A DNA stretch of 46,662 bases from Bacteroides sp. An322 (GTDB taxonomy: Bacteria > Bacteroidota > Bacteroidia > Bacteroidales > Bacteroidaceae). Made by a program: the position numbers and the translations under genes. The stretch is from contig NZ_NFIN01000024.1 of the NCBI RefSeq assembly GCF_002161765.1, positions 1 to 46,662 on the forward strand, read 5' to 3'. The notes under the pieces were generated by a model. It was given only the letters and a program-made list of their open reading frames with translations. It had not been told where the DNA came from and searched no databases. Shown here in pieces: positions 26,901 to 35,081 of this stretch. Position 1 is the stretch's first letter; each line of letters opens with the position of its first letter.

Positions 26901-27570
26901 TCTCGTCATATTCCCGTTCGAAGTCCGTTACAAGCCGCCTGTAGGTTTGCAAATCAATCGGCAGTTCTTCATCCGTCATAGACTGTATAATCGTGTTCTT
27001 TACAAAGTCCGCGTCTAATTTCGTATTCAGGAAAACATTCTGGATGCTTCGTGGAATGTTCTGATAATGCGAACTCTGCACCAATGCATAACGTGTATAT
27101 TTATGGTCATGCGTATTGCCGAAAATAATGTCCTTGAACATCACACCCGATTCCACTCTCGTGGAAACAGCGATATTCCGGTCTATGCGTTCCCGAATCT
27201 TCACCCAGTCACTCAATACCTGATTATCGTCGGTAATAAGCCACTCACGCTGATAGGGCGCATCTATGAACCGCCATGAAGCACGTCCCTGATACCTGCT
27301 GACCAATATGGTATATGCGCCATTGTCACGCATCACCTCATAAAGGATGTAGGAGTTTGACTGGCGGAAATAGAATTCATCAAACGGCTTCTGTCCCTGC
27401 TGGATGCCCAGACGCTGCTTGTCGGCATTATAGAAAAACAGCAATGCTCTCAATACGGTACTTTTACCCACACCCTGCGTTCCTGTGAAATGCACATTGC
27501 CATCTACGGAAATCTCCGCGTATGGAATGTTGGCGCTATTTATAAAAATAATCTTATTCAGGCACTTCAT
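23920..27570 (-). CDS. jetC: Wadjet JetC-like SMC/MukB-type ATPase
   Basis: The 1216-residue protein has Walker A GTQGVGKST (30-38) next to the N-terminus, two long coiled-coil arms rich in Glu, Lys, Arg and Gln (about 240-440 and 600-900) and a C-terminal head with a Walker B region IVHCMMDEIGRLHPNN (about 1150-1165). This is the SMC/MukB design: a hinge-folded dimer that uses ATP to extrude DNA loops. In Wadjet it senses circular plasmids. It overlaps the JetB gene by 17 bp, an operon sign. The head motifs look intact, so the protein is probably active. Confidence 0.85.
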   Translation of the reverse strand: MKCLNKIIFINSANIPYAEISVDGNVHFTGTQGVGKSTVLRALLFFYNADKQRLGIQQGQKPFDEFYFRQSNSYILYEVMRDNGAYTILVSRYQGRASWRFIDAPYQREWLITDDNQVLSDWVKIRERIDRNIAVSTRVESGVMFKDIIFGNTHDHKYTRYALVQSSHYQNIPRSIQNVFLNTKLDADFVKNTIIQSMTDEELPIDLQTYRRLVTDFEREYDEIDCWFRQTRDGIYPVRQQALNIAEQGRKIVALDQQLQDVWRMLNHAVAYSEQRLPLLEVEAEKVKADIEKERKREKELTEEYEKEKDSLNQELGANRSKLKEIAQARKDFEANGIEAILALAERETAIKQEAAEKQTLLDDLLKTHASIEEKYNIARGKLENARQAFENIQKEAYYQKQAELQIKRNRLEEERAKNRNQVMDAFNSWRHESDERLQMLLAEQNRADNALKELRQWHPLADEIKRIDERLLQLDWTEKENTARQTAVKSQIAQITAEYEMKESEMKQASQHEQERLEADRTQIREQIAKIDELLARLDGSFYKWLCENKEGWENTIGKVVDEERILYAQGIEPQLDVASGSLYGVKLDLDNIASVHRTPDEYRLEKKDLEERVRQINRRLMQLPITLQEEIAKLGKKYAARLNPLRQQATLLKVEEEQIPVKRQDLQNRRHQLEMEEQERIAQEKEIRERLFNEALLKVQSEKDAREKSESKNKKDLKELDSSFNKAFKALDEELRIFKEAQQSEAERRGKEFAAQKRQLDEQQKAELAGKGVDTILLEQYRRALEGLMEQLKRIDRERPIVIRYRDAEKNLFAREPEIKKAIKAIEQRLFMLRQRYEDRRTRIGKKCKEMEERQKTLLKELTYRREGLELYRQMVENEHLVPDTFLADGNTMNTELSCQQLLSQLRGTVNQKRESIDKLKDIVVSFNRNFKPQNAFHFNTMPVTDNDYLQIAVDLQDFMDNNKIEEFRRRTSEHYKDILGRISTEIGSLMKRRSDVDGVILDINRDFVEKNFAGVIKSIELRANESSDKLMQLLISIHDYAVENALSIGELNLFSSDNRDEVNRKVVDYLKSLSHQLQNEPNRPAVSLGDAFRLQFRVKENDNDTNWVERINNVGSDGTDILVKAMVNIMLINVFKKKAARKSGDFIVHCMMDEIGRLHPNNIKGILQFANSRNIYLINSSPTSYNPYDYRYTYLLSKHGVKTRVEKLLKRIK

Positions 27571-28111
27571 CTTCGTTTGCTATTTGAATGATTTCAACCA
27601 ATTCCTCGGCATAACGGAATGCCGAAGTAATCTTAAAAGTCTCATCAAGTTCGCTTACACATTCTGCAAAGCCCATATTTTGCATTTCCTGAAGCAGCTT
27701 GTTGACTATCTCGATACGAGACCCCGCTCCGTATTTCTTGAACAAATGGTTTGCCTTCTCCTTCAATTCGATATCCAAACTTATCTGTTCCATCAAATGA
27801 CTCTTACGAAACTGGTATCCGGCAGTACATGACTGATTATAACATTTCAGGAAGTCCAGATAGTCAAGCCATTTTGAAAAACTGTCCAATTTCTGCTCTA
27901 TCGTCTGCTTGCTCTCTCCTATCCGTGAGAAATAGAAATAACCATCCCCAGATTCCAGTTGCAGGCCGATTTCCCGGAAATAATCGGTATAATCCTCCAC
28001 ATTCTCCTCGATGTCCTCATACAAATGACGAACAGCGGTATCTGTGCTGTCTACCGAAAGGAATTCGCCCCGACTTAAACGCTCGTATATTCTTTGTGTA
28101 TTATTCCGCAT
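27554..28111 (-). CDS. jetB: Wadjet JetB-like protein (MukE/DUF4194-like)
   Basis: The 185-residue protein is small and mainly charged, with a winged-helix look (RIYERLSRGEFLSVDSTD, then YFREIGLQLESGDGYFYFSR). The latter stretch, a beta hairpin ending in YFYFSR, is the typical signature of DUF4194/MukE-type SMC partners. It bridges JetA and JetC. The gene overlaps JetA by 11 bp and JetC by 17 bp, so translation is probably coupled. Assignment rests on both the pattern and its position between the other Jet genes. Confidence 0.75.
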   Translation of the reverse strand: MRNNTQRIYERLSRGEFLSVDSTDTAVRHLYEDIEENVEDYTDYFREIGLQLESGDGYFYFSRIGESKQTIEQKLDSFSKWLDYLDFLKCYNQSCTAGYQFRKSHLMEQISLDIELKEKANHLFKKYGAGSRIEIVNKLLQEMQNMGFAECVSELDETFKITSAFRYAEELVEIIQIANEDEVPE

Positions 28112-29300
28112 AAATTATAGGATATTCAATGTCTTGATAAATCGCATATTCTCCCGTCATCCGGCATTCATCAGGATGCAAGATAACCAACTGGCAGAAG
28201 AGAGCCGCATAATCTTCAATACTACGCTTTTCTTTATAGTCATACCTCAAGATGAATTTAAACAAATCATAGCTTGATGCTAAAAACGCATTCCATACTT
28301 CCGCGGCATCCACCTCCTTCAGCTGTTGAATATGCTCTTGCAAATCCTCTTCTGTCAACGGACCGGCTTCTGTCCTTATGGTTTTCTGTGTGCCATTACG
28401 CTCAGCAATCCGTCTCAGCAACTTAACAACCTGTTCATTTTCTCTCAGCATTTCTAAAGACAGACGAACCTTGTTATATTGGCGTGATTCCATCCAAAGA
28501 GGATTCCTTTCTTCCAGCACCTGCACAAGGTTTGTATCAGTCTTGATAAGCAGCTGATCTTGCAGATATTTCAATTTCCGGATCTTTTTGTAAAGTTGAT
28601 TTTGCTGGTCAATCTGATTGATGTAGAAAATAATCTGTCTGTCAATCTCCATTAACGCATGATAAGCTTCAACAAAATCATGTTTCACATCGCTACAGGT
28701 CTTTGCCATGTGCGGATCGTTAGCCATGATAAAAAATGCATGCTCATTATCCATCAACTTTTCACATTCACGTATCATGGCACGAATGCTATGACTCTTT
28801 TCATCCAGATTCTGCAGTTTCTTCTTTTTAATGATATAATTGGGTTCTTGTTTATAGGCATTATCCATATTACGCTTCAAGTCTACCACATTCTTCAAGG
28901 TCCTGAATCCGGTCTTCTTTAAAAGTTGCCGTACATTATCCTGATATCCGGCCTTACGGTTAGAGTTCGTCTCTTGCAGGAAATATCCGATATACTCTTT
29001 CAAAGTGTTGATGCACTCCTGTACGCTCAATACGCTAATTTCCTCGTTGACATTCAGCACTTCCTCAAAGAAATTCAAATAATCACTCTCTATTTCAACC
29101 ATATTGCCAGACTCCACCAGTACGCCATATTCTATCAACTTTCTCAACCTAACTTCATTTCCTCCGACAAGGTCAATGGCAAGCCCCAGCGGAAACTTCA
29201 TGAGTTTCCGTTTCTCAAACATCTCACTCAGCAACTTTTGCTCACGCGAAAGTGTTTTGGTAAGTTCTTCTATACTCCTAAAATGCGTCAGGACATCCAT
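28101..29300 (-). CDS. jetA: Wadjet JetA-like protein (kleisin/MukF-like)
   Basis: The 399-residue protein heads the four-gene SMC operon. It is helical and acidic, with a winged-helix-like N-terminus (LAIDLVGGNEVRLRKLIEYGVLVE, about 39-62) and a central coiled-coil region (KKKLQNLDEKSHSIRAMIRE, then YINQIDQQNQLYKKIRKLKY), as expected for the kleisin subunit that links the JetC heads. Single-protein similarity is weak, so the call depends on gene order JetA-JetB-JetC-JetD. The start at 29300 is ATG. No convincing promoter box is visible between it and the ATPase remnant. Confidence 0.7.
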   Translation of the reverse strand: MDVLTHFRSIEELTKTLSREQKLLSEMFEKRKLMKFPLGLAIDLVGGNEVRLRKLIEYGVLVESGNMVEIESDYLNFFEEVLNVNEEISVLSVQECINTLKEYIGYFLQETNSNRKAGYQDNVRQLLKKTGFRTLKNVVDLKRNMDNAYKQEPNYIIKKKKLQNLDEKSHSIRAMIRECEKLMDNEHAFFIMANDPHMAKTCSDVKHDFVEAYHALMEIDRQIIFYINQIDQQNQLYKKIRKLKYLQDQLLIKTDTNLVQVLEERNPLWMESRQYNKVRLSLEMLRENEQVVKLLRRIAERNGTQKTIRTEAGPLTEEDLQEHIQQLKEVDAAEVWNAFLASSYDLFKFILRYDYKEKRSIEDYAALFCQLVILHPDECRMTGEYAIYQDIEYPIIYAE

Positions 29301-29369
29301 TTGCTCAAAACTCTGTGATTTTTACTTTTGCCATAAACTTTCATTTCTAAAAAACTGCAGTAACAACTA

Positions 29370-29457
29370 CGAGGTTCTTTCATTCTATCTGTAATTACTT
29401 GATATTCTGCTCGCTTATATATGCTATTACTTTTTACTCAGTGGATTAAGTATTTTT
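29370..29457 (-). pseudogene. 5' remnant of a DUF4143 ATPase paralogue (right copy of the direct repeat)
   Basis: On the minus strand the segment encodes YKRAEYQVITDRMKEPR, matching codons 2-18 of the ATPase at 22163, and the same upstream DNA. The ATG is ATA here. Most differences are synonymous third-base changes (for example AAA/AAG, GCG/GCA, CCA/CCT), so it diverged as a working gene and was cut later. Similarity ends at 29369, next to the Wadjet upstream region. Confidence 0.65.
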
Positions 29458-29494
29458 CATTAGATTACAAAAATAAGAAACAATTTTGCAGATA

Positions 29495-29530
29495 CAAAAA
29501 AAGCTGTCTCAAAAATGAGACAGCCTCCTC
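29495..29530 (-). terminator. Terminator after the tRNA-Lys pair
   Basis: GCTGTCTC (29503-29510) and GAGACAGC (29517-29524) form an 8-bp stem; a run of A on the plus strand (29496-29502) gives the T-tract for minus-strand transcription. It ends the tRNA transcript. Confidence 0.7.
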
Positions 29531-29557
29531 TTTTTTCTCTACAACCTCACGGCTTGG

Positions 29558-29630
29558 TACACCCTCAGGGACTCGAACCCTGGACCCACTGATTAAGAGT
29601 CAGTTGCTCTACCAACTGAGCTAAGAGTGC
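29558..29630 (-). tRNA. tRNA-Lys (anticodon CUU)
   Basis: The 73-nt minus-strand sequence folds as a cloverleaf with acceptor strand GCACTCT, D-arm GCTCAGTTGGTAGAGC, anticodon arm ACTGA-CTCTTAA-TCAGT (anticodon CTT), the T-arm with TTCGAGT and discriminator A at 29558. CCA is not encoded. It is identical to the copy at 29677. Its 3' end faces the accessory region. Confidence 0.95.
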
Positions 29631-29676
29631 ATCCATAACTATAAATTGTCAAATTTCCCGTGCAAACCCTCTAAAG

Positions 29677-29749
29677 TACACCCTCAGGGACTCGAACCCT
29701 GGACCCACTGATTAAGAGTCAGTTGCTCTACCAACTGAGCTAAGAGTGC
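29677..29749 (-). tRNA. tRNA-Lys (anticodon CUU), second identical copy
   Basis: Same 73-nt sequence as 29558-29630, separated from it by 46 bp and on the same strand. It lies first behind the promoter at 29773-29804, so the two are probably cut from one transcript. Confidence 0.95.
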
Positions 29750-29772
29750 AACTTCTTTTTCGTTTGCGGGTG

Positions 29773-29804
29773 CAAATGTATAACCTTTATTTGACATAGC
29801 CAAA
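29773..29804 (-). promoter_or_regulatory. tRNA operon promoter (TTTG, 20 bp, TACATTTG)
   Basis: Read on the minus strand: TTTG at 29801-29804 and TACATTTG at 29773-29780, spacing 20 bp, just before the tRNA 5' end at 29749. Confidence 0.7.
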
Positions 29805-29968
29805 TATTTCGACACAAATCTTACAAGAAATTTATTTAGGCACGATTTAGGAATGTTTTTAAAGGCTTCTTAAAGCACTATTTTACTCTCTGGCGTATGA
29901 ATTTTCGTATTAAAACAGAAGGTCCTAAAAAAACTAGGACACACTCTCTATGAAAACCAATTTTATGC

Positions 29969-29999
29969 TTTGTATAATCAACCTCATTCTGTATCTTTG
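29969..29999 (+). promoter_or_regulatory. Promoter (TTTG, 19 bp, TATCTTTG)
   Basis: TTTG 29969-29972 and TATCTTTG 29992-29999 fit the consensus well. Transcription would begin near 30006, which selects ATG 30019 and excludes the upstream in-frame ATG 29950. Confidence 0.7.
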
Positions 30000-30018
30000 C
30001 AAAAAAATAGAATGTATT

Positions 30019-30771
30019 ATGCAGGCAAGTGACAGTATTGTAATCATACCGACTTACAACGAACAAGAAAATATAGAAAATATCATCCGGGCAGTGTTCA
30101 GACTAGAAAAATGTTTCCATATTCTAATTATTGATGACAACTCCCCCGATGGTACCGCTCGAACTGTACAACAGTTGCAGGCTGAATTTCCCGAACGCCT
30201 GTTTCTGGTTGAGCGGAAAGGAAAATTAGGTTTAGGAACAGCATACATTACCGGATTCAAATGGGCTATCGAACATCAATACGACTATATATTTGAAATG
30301 GATGCAGATTTCAGCCATAGTCCTAACGACCTGCCCCGTCTATACGAGGCTTGTCATGACGAAGGTTTTGATATTGCAATCGGGTCACGCTACATCAGTG
30401 GAGTAAATGTAGTCAACTGGCCCATGGGAAGAGTATTAATGTCTTACTTTGCTTCTAAATATGTACGAATGATAACAGGGCTTCCCATTCACGATACGAC
30501 TGCCGGATTCAAATGCTACCGCCGCTGTGCTTTGGAAACCATACCTCTTGACAAAATCCGTTTCAAGGGATATGCGTTCCAAATCGAAATGAAGTTTACA
30601 GCATATAAATGCGGCTGCAAAATTAAAGAGGTTCCGGTTGTTTTCGTCAACAGAGTGTTGGGCACTTCGAAAATGAACAGCAGTATTTTCGGTGAAGCCG
30701 TTTTCGGAGTTATCCGGCTAAAATGGGATAGTTTATTTAAAACTTATCCACAAATACCTAAATCCAATTAG
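30019..30771 (+). CDS. Polyprenol monophosphomannose synthase-like glycosyltransferase (family 2)
   Basis: The 250-residue protein starts MQASDSIVIIPTYNEQENIE. It has the family-2 nucleotide-sugar pattern: PTYNEQENIE (11-20), IIDDNSPDGT (38-46), EMDADFSHSP (93-102; DxD at D95/D97) and GSRYISG. This matches dolichol-phosphate mannose synthase (DPM1) and bacterial Ppm-like enzymes that move a sugar to a polyprenyl phosphate at the inner membrane. No membrane anchor is visible at the C-terminus. It heads a five-gene plus-strand run. Confidence 0.85.
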   Translation: MQASDSIVIIPTYNEQENIENIIRAVFRLEKCFHILIIDDNSPDGTARTVQQLQAEFPERLFLVERKGKLGLGTAYITGFKWAIEHQYDYIFEMDADFSHSPNDLPRLYEACHDEGFDIAIGSRYISGVNVVNWPMGRVLMSYFASKYVRMITGLPIHDTTAGFKCYRRCALETIPLDKIRFKGYAFQIEMKFTAYKCGCKIKEVPVVFVNRVLGTSKMNSSIFGEAVFGVIRLKWDSLFKTYPQIPKSN

Positions 30772-30851
30772 GAAATAAGAAGGATAAGTTTTTATAACGA
30801 AAGAATTAATGCAAATTGTTTCAATCCAAGACTCAATAATTTTCTCACTCT

Positions 30852-32189
30852 ATGACAACATGTATTAAAAATGCAATTATCGTAAACGAAGGAAAAAAGA
30901 CACTTGGTTCTGTCATTATTGAGAATGGCATCATTAGTGCTATACAGACAAATGAAGCAGAATCAGGCACGTCATGCGACAATGTGATTGATGCACAACA
31001 ATGTTACCTCATACCAGGGGTGATTGATGACCATGTGCATTTCAGGGACCCTGGACTGACCCACAAAGCAGACATACTCAGCGAAAGCGCAGCAGCTGCT
31101 GCAGGAGGTGTTACTTCTTTTATGGACATGCCCAACTGCAATCCACAAACTATCACACTTGAGGCTTTGGAAAATAAATTCAACTTGGCTTCCGAAAAAA
31201 GCATCGTCAATTACTCGTTCTATTTCGGTGCAACCAATGACAATGCAGCCTTGTTTTCCCAACTGGACAAGAAACATGTTTGTGGCATCAAATTATTCAT
31301 GGGTGCCAGTACAGGCAATATGTTGGTAGAAAAACCAGAAGCTTTAAGACAAATATTCAGCAAAGCCGATATGCTAATTGCTGCCCATTGTGAAGAGCCG
31401 AGTATCATCCAATGGAATTCGGACCTGGTTCAAATGAAATACGGAGATGACCCGGATATTGCATTTCATTCAAAAATACGCAGTGAAGAAGCCTGTTGGC
31501 AATCATCCGCTTTAGCCGTACAACTAGCCAAAGAAACCGGAGCACGTCTGCATGTACTCCACATCAGTACAGCCCGCGAATTGGAATTATTCGAAGATAA
31601 GCCACTTGCAGAAAAACGTATCACGGCAGAAGTCTGTGTTCCGCATTTAGTGTTCTGCGACAAAGATTATGCTACACTGGGTGCCCGTGTCAAATGCAAT
31701 CCAAGCATCAAAACAGCAGTAGACCGGGAAATCTTACGATGTGCGCTAAATTCCGATACGATTGACGTCATAGCTACAGACCATGCTCCACATCTGCTCT
31801 CCGAAAAACAAGGTGGGGCACTGAAAGCCGTATCCGGAATGCCATCCATCCAATTTTCATTGGTTTGTATGCTGGAATTGGTACGGGACGGAGTATTGAC
31901 AATCGAGCAAGTCATTCAAAAAATGTGTCATGCACCAGCCGATTTATTCCAGATAGACAAACGAGGCTATATCCGTCCGGGATATAAAGCCGACCTGGTA
32001 CTTGTCAATCCGAATTGCGAATGGACTGTCACCCCCGACTGCATTCTAAGCAAATGTGGCTGGAGTCCATACGAAGGCAAGACATTCCATTCAAAAGTGG
32101 AAAAAACATTTGTTAATGGCGATTTGGTCTATTCAGACGGCACGGTAAATACATCCCATCGTGGAGAAGTACTCTTTTTCAACCGATAA
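30852..32189 (+). CDS. pyrC: Dihydroorotase
   Basis: The 445-residue protein has the cyclic-amidohydrolase metal site: DHVHFRDPG (60-68, H61 and H63), the carbamylated lysine K147 in CGIKLFMG, HCEE (H179), HVLHIST and ATDHAPH. It closes the ring of N-carbamoyl-aspartate to dihydroorotate in pyrimidine biosynthesis. Length and motifs fit class I dihydroorotases; allantoinase is a less likely alternative. The gene follows the glycosyltransferase gene by 80 bp. Confidence 0.9.
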   Translation: MTTCIKNAIIVNEGKKTLGSVIIENGIISAIQTNEAESGTSCDNVIDAQQCYLIPGVIDDHVHFRDPGLTHKADILSESAAAAAGGVTSFMDMPNCNPQTITLEALENKFNLASEKSIVNYSFYFGATNDNAALFSQLDKKHVCGIKLFMGASTGNMLVEKPEALRQIFSKADMLIAAHCEEPSIIQWNSDLVQMKYGDDPDIAFHSKIRSEEACWQSSALAVQLAKETGARLHVLHISTARELELFEDKPLAEKRITAEVCVPHLVFCDKDYATLGARVKCNPSIKTAVDREILRCALNSDTIDVIATDHAPHLLSEKQGGALKAVSGMPSIQFSLVCMLELVRDGVLTIEQVIQKMCHAPADLFQIDKRGYIRPGYKADLVLVNPNCEWTVTPDCILSKCGWSPYEGKTFHSKVEKTFVNGDLVYSDGTVNTSHRGEVLFFNR

Positions 32190-32197
32190 GCCTTTAT

Positions 32198-33103
32198 ATG
32201 AGAACAGAAATTAACGTTATCACATACGCTATCCACGATTTGGCTGATTACATCAATTGGATTTATTTTTTCCATGCATGGGACTTTCAGCCACGGTTTG
32301 CGTCAATTGCCGATATCCATGGATGTGATGCCTGCCGCGCCCAATGGCTGGCAAGTTTTCCAGCATCCGATATTCCCAAAGCCTCCGAGGCGATGCAATT
32401 GCATAAAGAAGCCATGCGTATGCTACGCCAACTGGATGAGGTTTGCCAAGTAAAAGCCGTTTACCGACTCATGGATGCTTACGGAGACGGTGATGACTTA
32501 ATTTTAAACGGAAAACGTATTCCTTTATTACGTCAGCAAACCCATATCCATACAGATGACCCCTATCTGTGTCTGAGCGATTTTGTCCGACCCTTATCAC
32601 AAGGCATAGCTGACACTGTAGGGGCTTTTGCCACAACTGCTGACGAAAGTGTAGAAAAAGAGTTTATACATGACCCTTACCGGCATTTGCTGGTTCAGAC
32701 ATTGAATGAACGATTGGCAGAAGCAGCTGCTGATAAATTACACGAAACCATTCGGAAAGAGGTTTGGGGATATGCCAAGGACGAACGCCTCACCCGGAAA
32801 CAATTACTGAATGAGGAATACCAAGGCATCCGTCCGGCAATAGGCTACCCTTCCCTGCCCGATTTATCCATCAGCTTTCTGTTAGACGAACTGATAGACA
32901 TGAAACGCATCGGTATCCGTTTGACTGAAAACGGCATGATGCAGCCTCACGCTTCTGTATGCGGATTCATGTTTGCCCACCCGCAAGCCCATTATTTTTC
33001 CGTAGGGAAAATCGACGAGCTCCAACTCGCCGATTATGCAGCCCGCCGCGGGAAAGATGTGGCATACCTTCGGAACTATTTAATAACGAATTTACAATAT
33101 TGA
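32198..33103 (+). CDS. Stand-alone B12-dependent methionine synthase activation domain
   Basis: The 301-residue protein carries the pattern of the MetH C-terminal reactivation domain, which binds S-adenosylmethionine and restores oxidised cobalamin: RKEVWGYAKDE (about 188-198), YQGIRPAIGYPSLPD (about 208-222), LLDELIDMKRIGIRLTENGM and SVCGFMFAHPQAHYFSVGKI. The preceding 180 residues are of no family I recognise, and the zinc/homocysteine, folate and cobalamin domains are absent. It may reactivate a MetH-like enzyme encoded elsewhere. It follows pyrC by 8 bp and precedes a membrane phosphoesterase by 11 bp. Confidence 0.75.
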   Translation: MRTEINVITYAIHDLADYINWIYFFHAWDFQPRFASIADIHGCDACRAQWLASFPASDIPKASEAMQLHKEAMRMLRQLDEVCQVKAVYRLMDAYGDGDDLILNGKRIPLLRQQTHIHTDDPYLCLSDFVRPLSQGIADTVGAFATTADESVEKEFIHDPYRHLLVQTLNERLAEAAADKLHETIRKEVWGYAKDERLTRKQLLNEEYQGIRPAIGYPSLPDLSISFLLDELIDMKRIGIRLTENGMMQPHASVCGFMFAHPQAHYFSVGKIDELQLADYAARRGKDVAYLRNYLITNLQY

Positions 33104-33114
33104 CAGGTTAAGAT

Positions 33115-34311
33115 ATGGTTTTACTACGCATTTCTTTGTTTTTTCTGATATTACTGCTACTGCCCGACTGGTATATTTACCGGTTCTATATACGGCAAAG
33201 TGCAAAAAAATGGAAACGCCGTTTATGGTGGGTGCCCACTATCGGATTGCTTTTGGCACTCCTTGTGTTCTTAGCCGCCTCCCATTCCTTACAACACGCT
33301 TTTAGTATCTACCTGATTATAGCACTCTGTATTGCAGTGCCTAAAATGGTTTTCATGATATGCGATACCTTTCTTTATCTTTGTAAAAAACTGGTGCAAA
33401 GCATATTCAAGCTCTCTGTATCGCTGCCTGTAGCCCGTTTATACACCTTATTTAAAGTGTGTCTTCCGCTATTGGCATCTCTTGCCACATGTGCTTACAT
33501 CGTATTCGGAGCCATTTTCGGGAAAGAATATTTTCAGGTAAAAGAAGTGACTTTCATATCTGCAGATTTGCCCCCGGCATTTGACGGTTACCGCATTTTG
33601 CAATTATCCGATATGCATACCGGCAGTTGGACCGACCAAGGAAATGCTTTACAGCGTGCCGTATCCCTCTGCAACGCACAACACCCCGACTTGATTGTAT
33701 TTACAGGCGATTTAGTCAATAGCCGGGCTGATGAGTTAAAGCCTTTTATGCCCATTCTATCACAGCTACGGGCTACAGACGGAATTTATTCGGTTTTGGG
33801 CAACCACGATTACGGTACATACGTACATTGGAATACCGAAGCTGAGCGGCTTGCCAATATCGACACATTAATATCCCGTGAAAAACAAATGGGTTGGGAC
33901 ATGCTGATGAACGAACATCGCATTCTGCATCGAGGCAATGATTCCATTGCTATCATCGGAGTTGAAAACAGCGGGAATCCTCCTTTTCCCGACCGAGGAA
34001 ATCTGCCTAAGGCACAAAAAGGAACAGAAAACATGTTTAAGGTTTTACTAAGCCATGACCCTACACATTGGCGCCGGGAAGTTTTGCCCCGTACAGACAT
34101 CCAACTGATGCTAGCAGGACATACCCACGACATGCAAGTCAACTTATTCGGCTTCTCTTTTTCTAAATTCGTTTATCCCGAACACCGGGGGATGTATCTG
34201 GAAGCCGGAAGAGGACTCTATGTCAATATAGGATTAGGCTATGTCATGTTTCCCATGCGTTTAGGAGCCTGGCCCGAAATTACGGTAATCACTTTGAAAA
34301 CAAAGAATTGA
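33115..34311 (+). CDS. Membrane-anchored metallophosphoesterase (YkuE-like)
   Basis: Four hydrophobic segments span about residues 1-20, 40-58, 63-82 and 118-137. A calcineurin-like domain follows: LQLSDMHTGS (about 163-172), FTGDLVNSR (about 196-204), LGNHDYGT (about 226-233), LLSHDPTHW, and LAGHTHDMQ (about 340-348). All metal-ligand motifs are present. Relatives such as YkuE hydrolyse phospholipid-type or UDP-sugar substrates at the membrane. It precedes the acyltransferase gene, which hints at lipid work, but the substrate is unknown. Confidence 0.85.
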   Translation: MVLLRISLFFLILLLLPDWYIYRFYIRQSAKKWKRRLWWVPTIGLLLALLVFLAASHSLQHAFSIYLIIALCIAVPKMVFMICDTFLYLCKKLVQSIFKLSVSLPVARLYTLFKVCLPLLASLATCAYIVFGAIFGKEYFQVKEVTFISADLPPAFDGYRILQLSDMHTGSWTDQGNALQRAVSLCNAQHPDLIVFTGDLVNSRADELKPFMPILSQLRATDGIYSVLGNHDYGTYVHWNTEAERLANIDTLISREKQMGWDMLMNEHRILHRGNDSIAIIGVENSGNPPFPDRGNLPKAQKGTENMFKVLLSHDPTHWRREVLPRTDIQLMLAGHTHDMQVNLFGFSFSKFVYPEHRGMYLEAGRGLYVNIGLGYVMFPMRLGAWPEITVITLKTKN

Positions 34312-34348
34312 AAATGAAGAATTAAAAATAAAAAATTGAGGATTGAAT

Positions 34349-35071
34349 ATGAAATTTATCTACATTATTTATCAAATTTGCATTGGGTTGCCCATTTTTC
34401 TAGCAGCCACTCTTCTTACTGCACTCACTACCATGCTGGGATGCTGGCTGGGAAACGGACATTTTTGGGGATATTATCCCGGGAAATTATGGTCACAACT
34501 GACTTGCTACTTATTTTTATTGCCTGTCAAAGTAAAAGGGAAAGAATTGATTGACCAACAAACCTCTTATGTATTTGTAGCCAATCACCAAGGTGCTTTC
34601 GACATTTTCCTTATTTATGGATTCTTGGGGCGCAACTTCAAATGGATGATGAAAAAAAGCCTTCGGGAAATCCCTTTCGTCGGAAAAGCGTGTGAATCTG
34701 CCGGCTTTATTTTTGTCGATAAGACAAGCCCGCGCAAAATATACAAGACCATTAAAGATGCAGAAAAAGTATTGCAGGGAGGAACTTCGCTGGTTGTTTT
34801 CCCCGAAGGGGCACGCACTTATACCGGACAAATGAATGCTTTTAAGAAAGGAGCATTTTTCATAGCCGACCAACTCCAAATGCCGGTTGTCCCATTGACT
34901 ATCAACGGTTCTTTCAAGATTCTGCCACGCACCGGAAAAATCTTATCCTGGCATCCGCTAACACTGACTATCCATGCCCCGATTTATCCGTTAGGCAAGA
35001 AAGGGGAAGAAAACTTGCAGATGCTGATGACTGAATCGTATCGGGAAATCGAAAAAGACCTCATAAAATAA
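34349..35071 (+). CDS. plsC: 1-acylglycerol-3-phosphate acyltransferase (PlsC family)
   Basis: The ATG at 34349 (MKFIYIIYQICIGLPIFLA) is preferred to a TTG two codons upstream. The 240-residue protein has an N-terminal membrane segment and the PlsC motifs: NHQGAFD (HxxxxD), FVDKTSPRK, FPEGARTYTG and PVVPLTI. It transfers an acyl chain to lysophosphatidate to form phosphatidate at the inner membrane. The motif order and length are normal. Other lysophospholipid acceptors cannot be excluded. It ends the five-gene run and is closed by the hairpin at 35082-35155. Confidence 0.85.
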   Translation: MKFIYIIYQICIGLPIFLAATLLTALTTMLGCWLGNGHFWGYYPGKLWSQLTCYLFLLPVKVKGKELIDQQTSYVFVANHQGAFDIFLIYGFLGRNFKWMMKKSLREIPFVGKACESAGFIFVDKTSPRKIYKTIKDAEKVLQGGTSLVVFPEGARTYTGQMNAFKKGAFFIADQLQMPVVPLTINGSFKILPRTGKILSWHPLTLTIHAPIYPLGKKGEENLQMLMTESYREIEKDLIK

Positions 35072-35081
35072 GAATCAAAAA

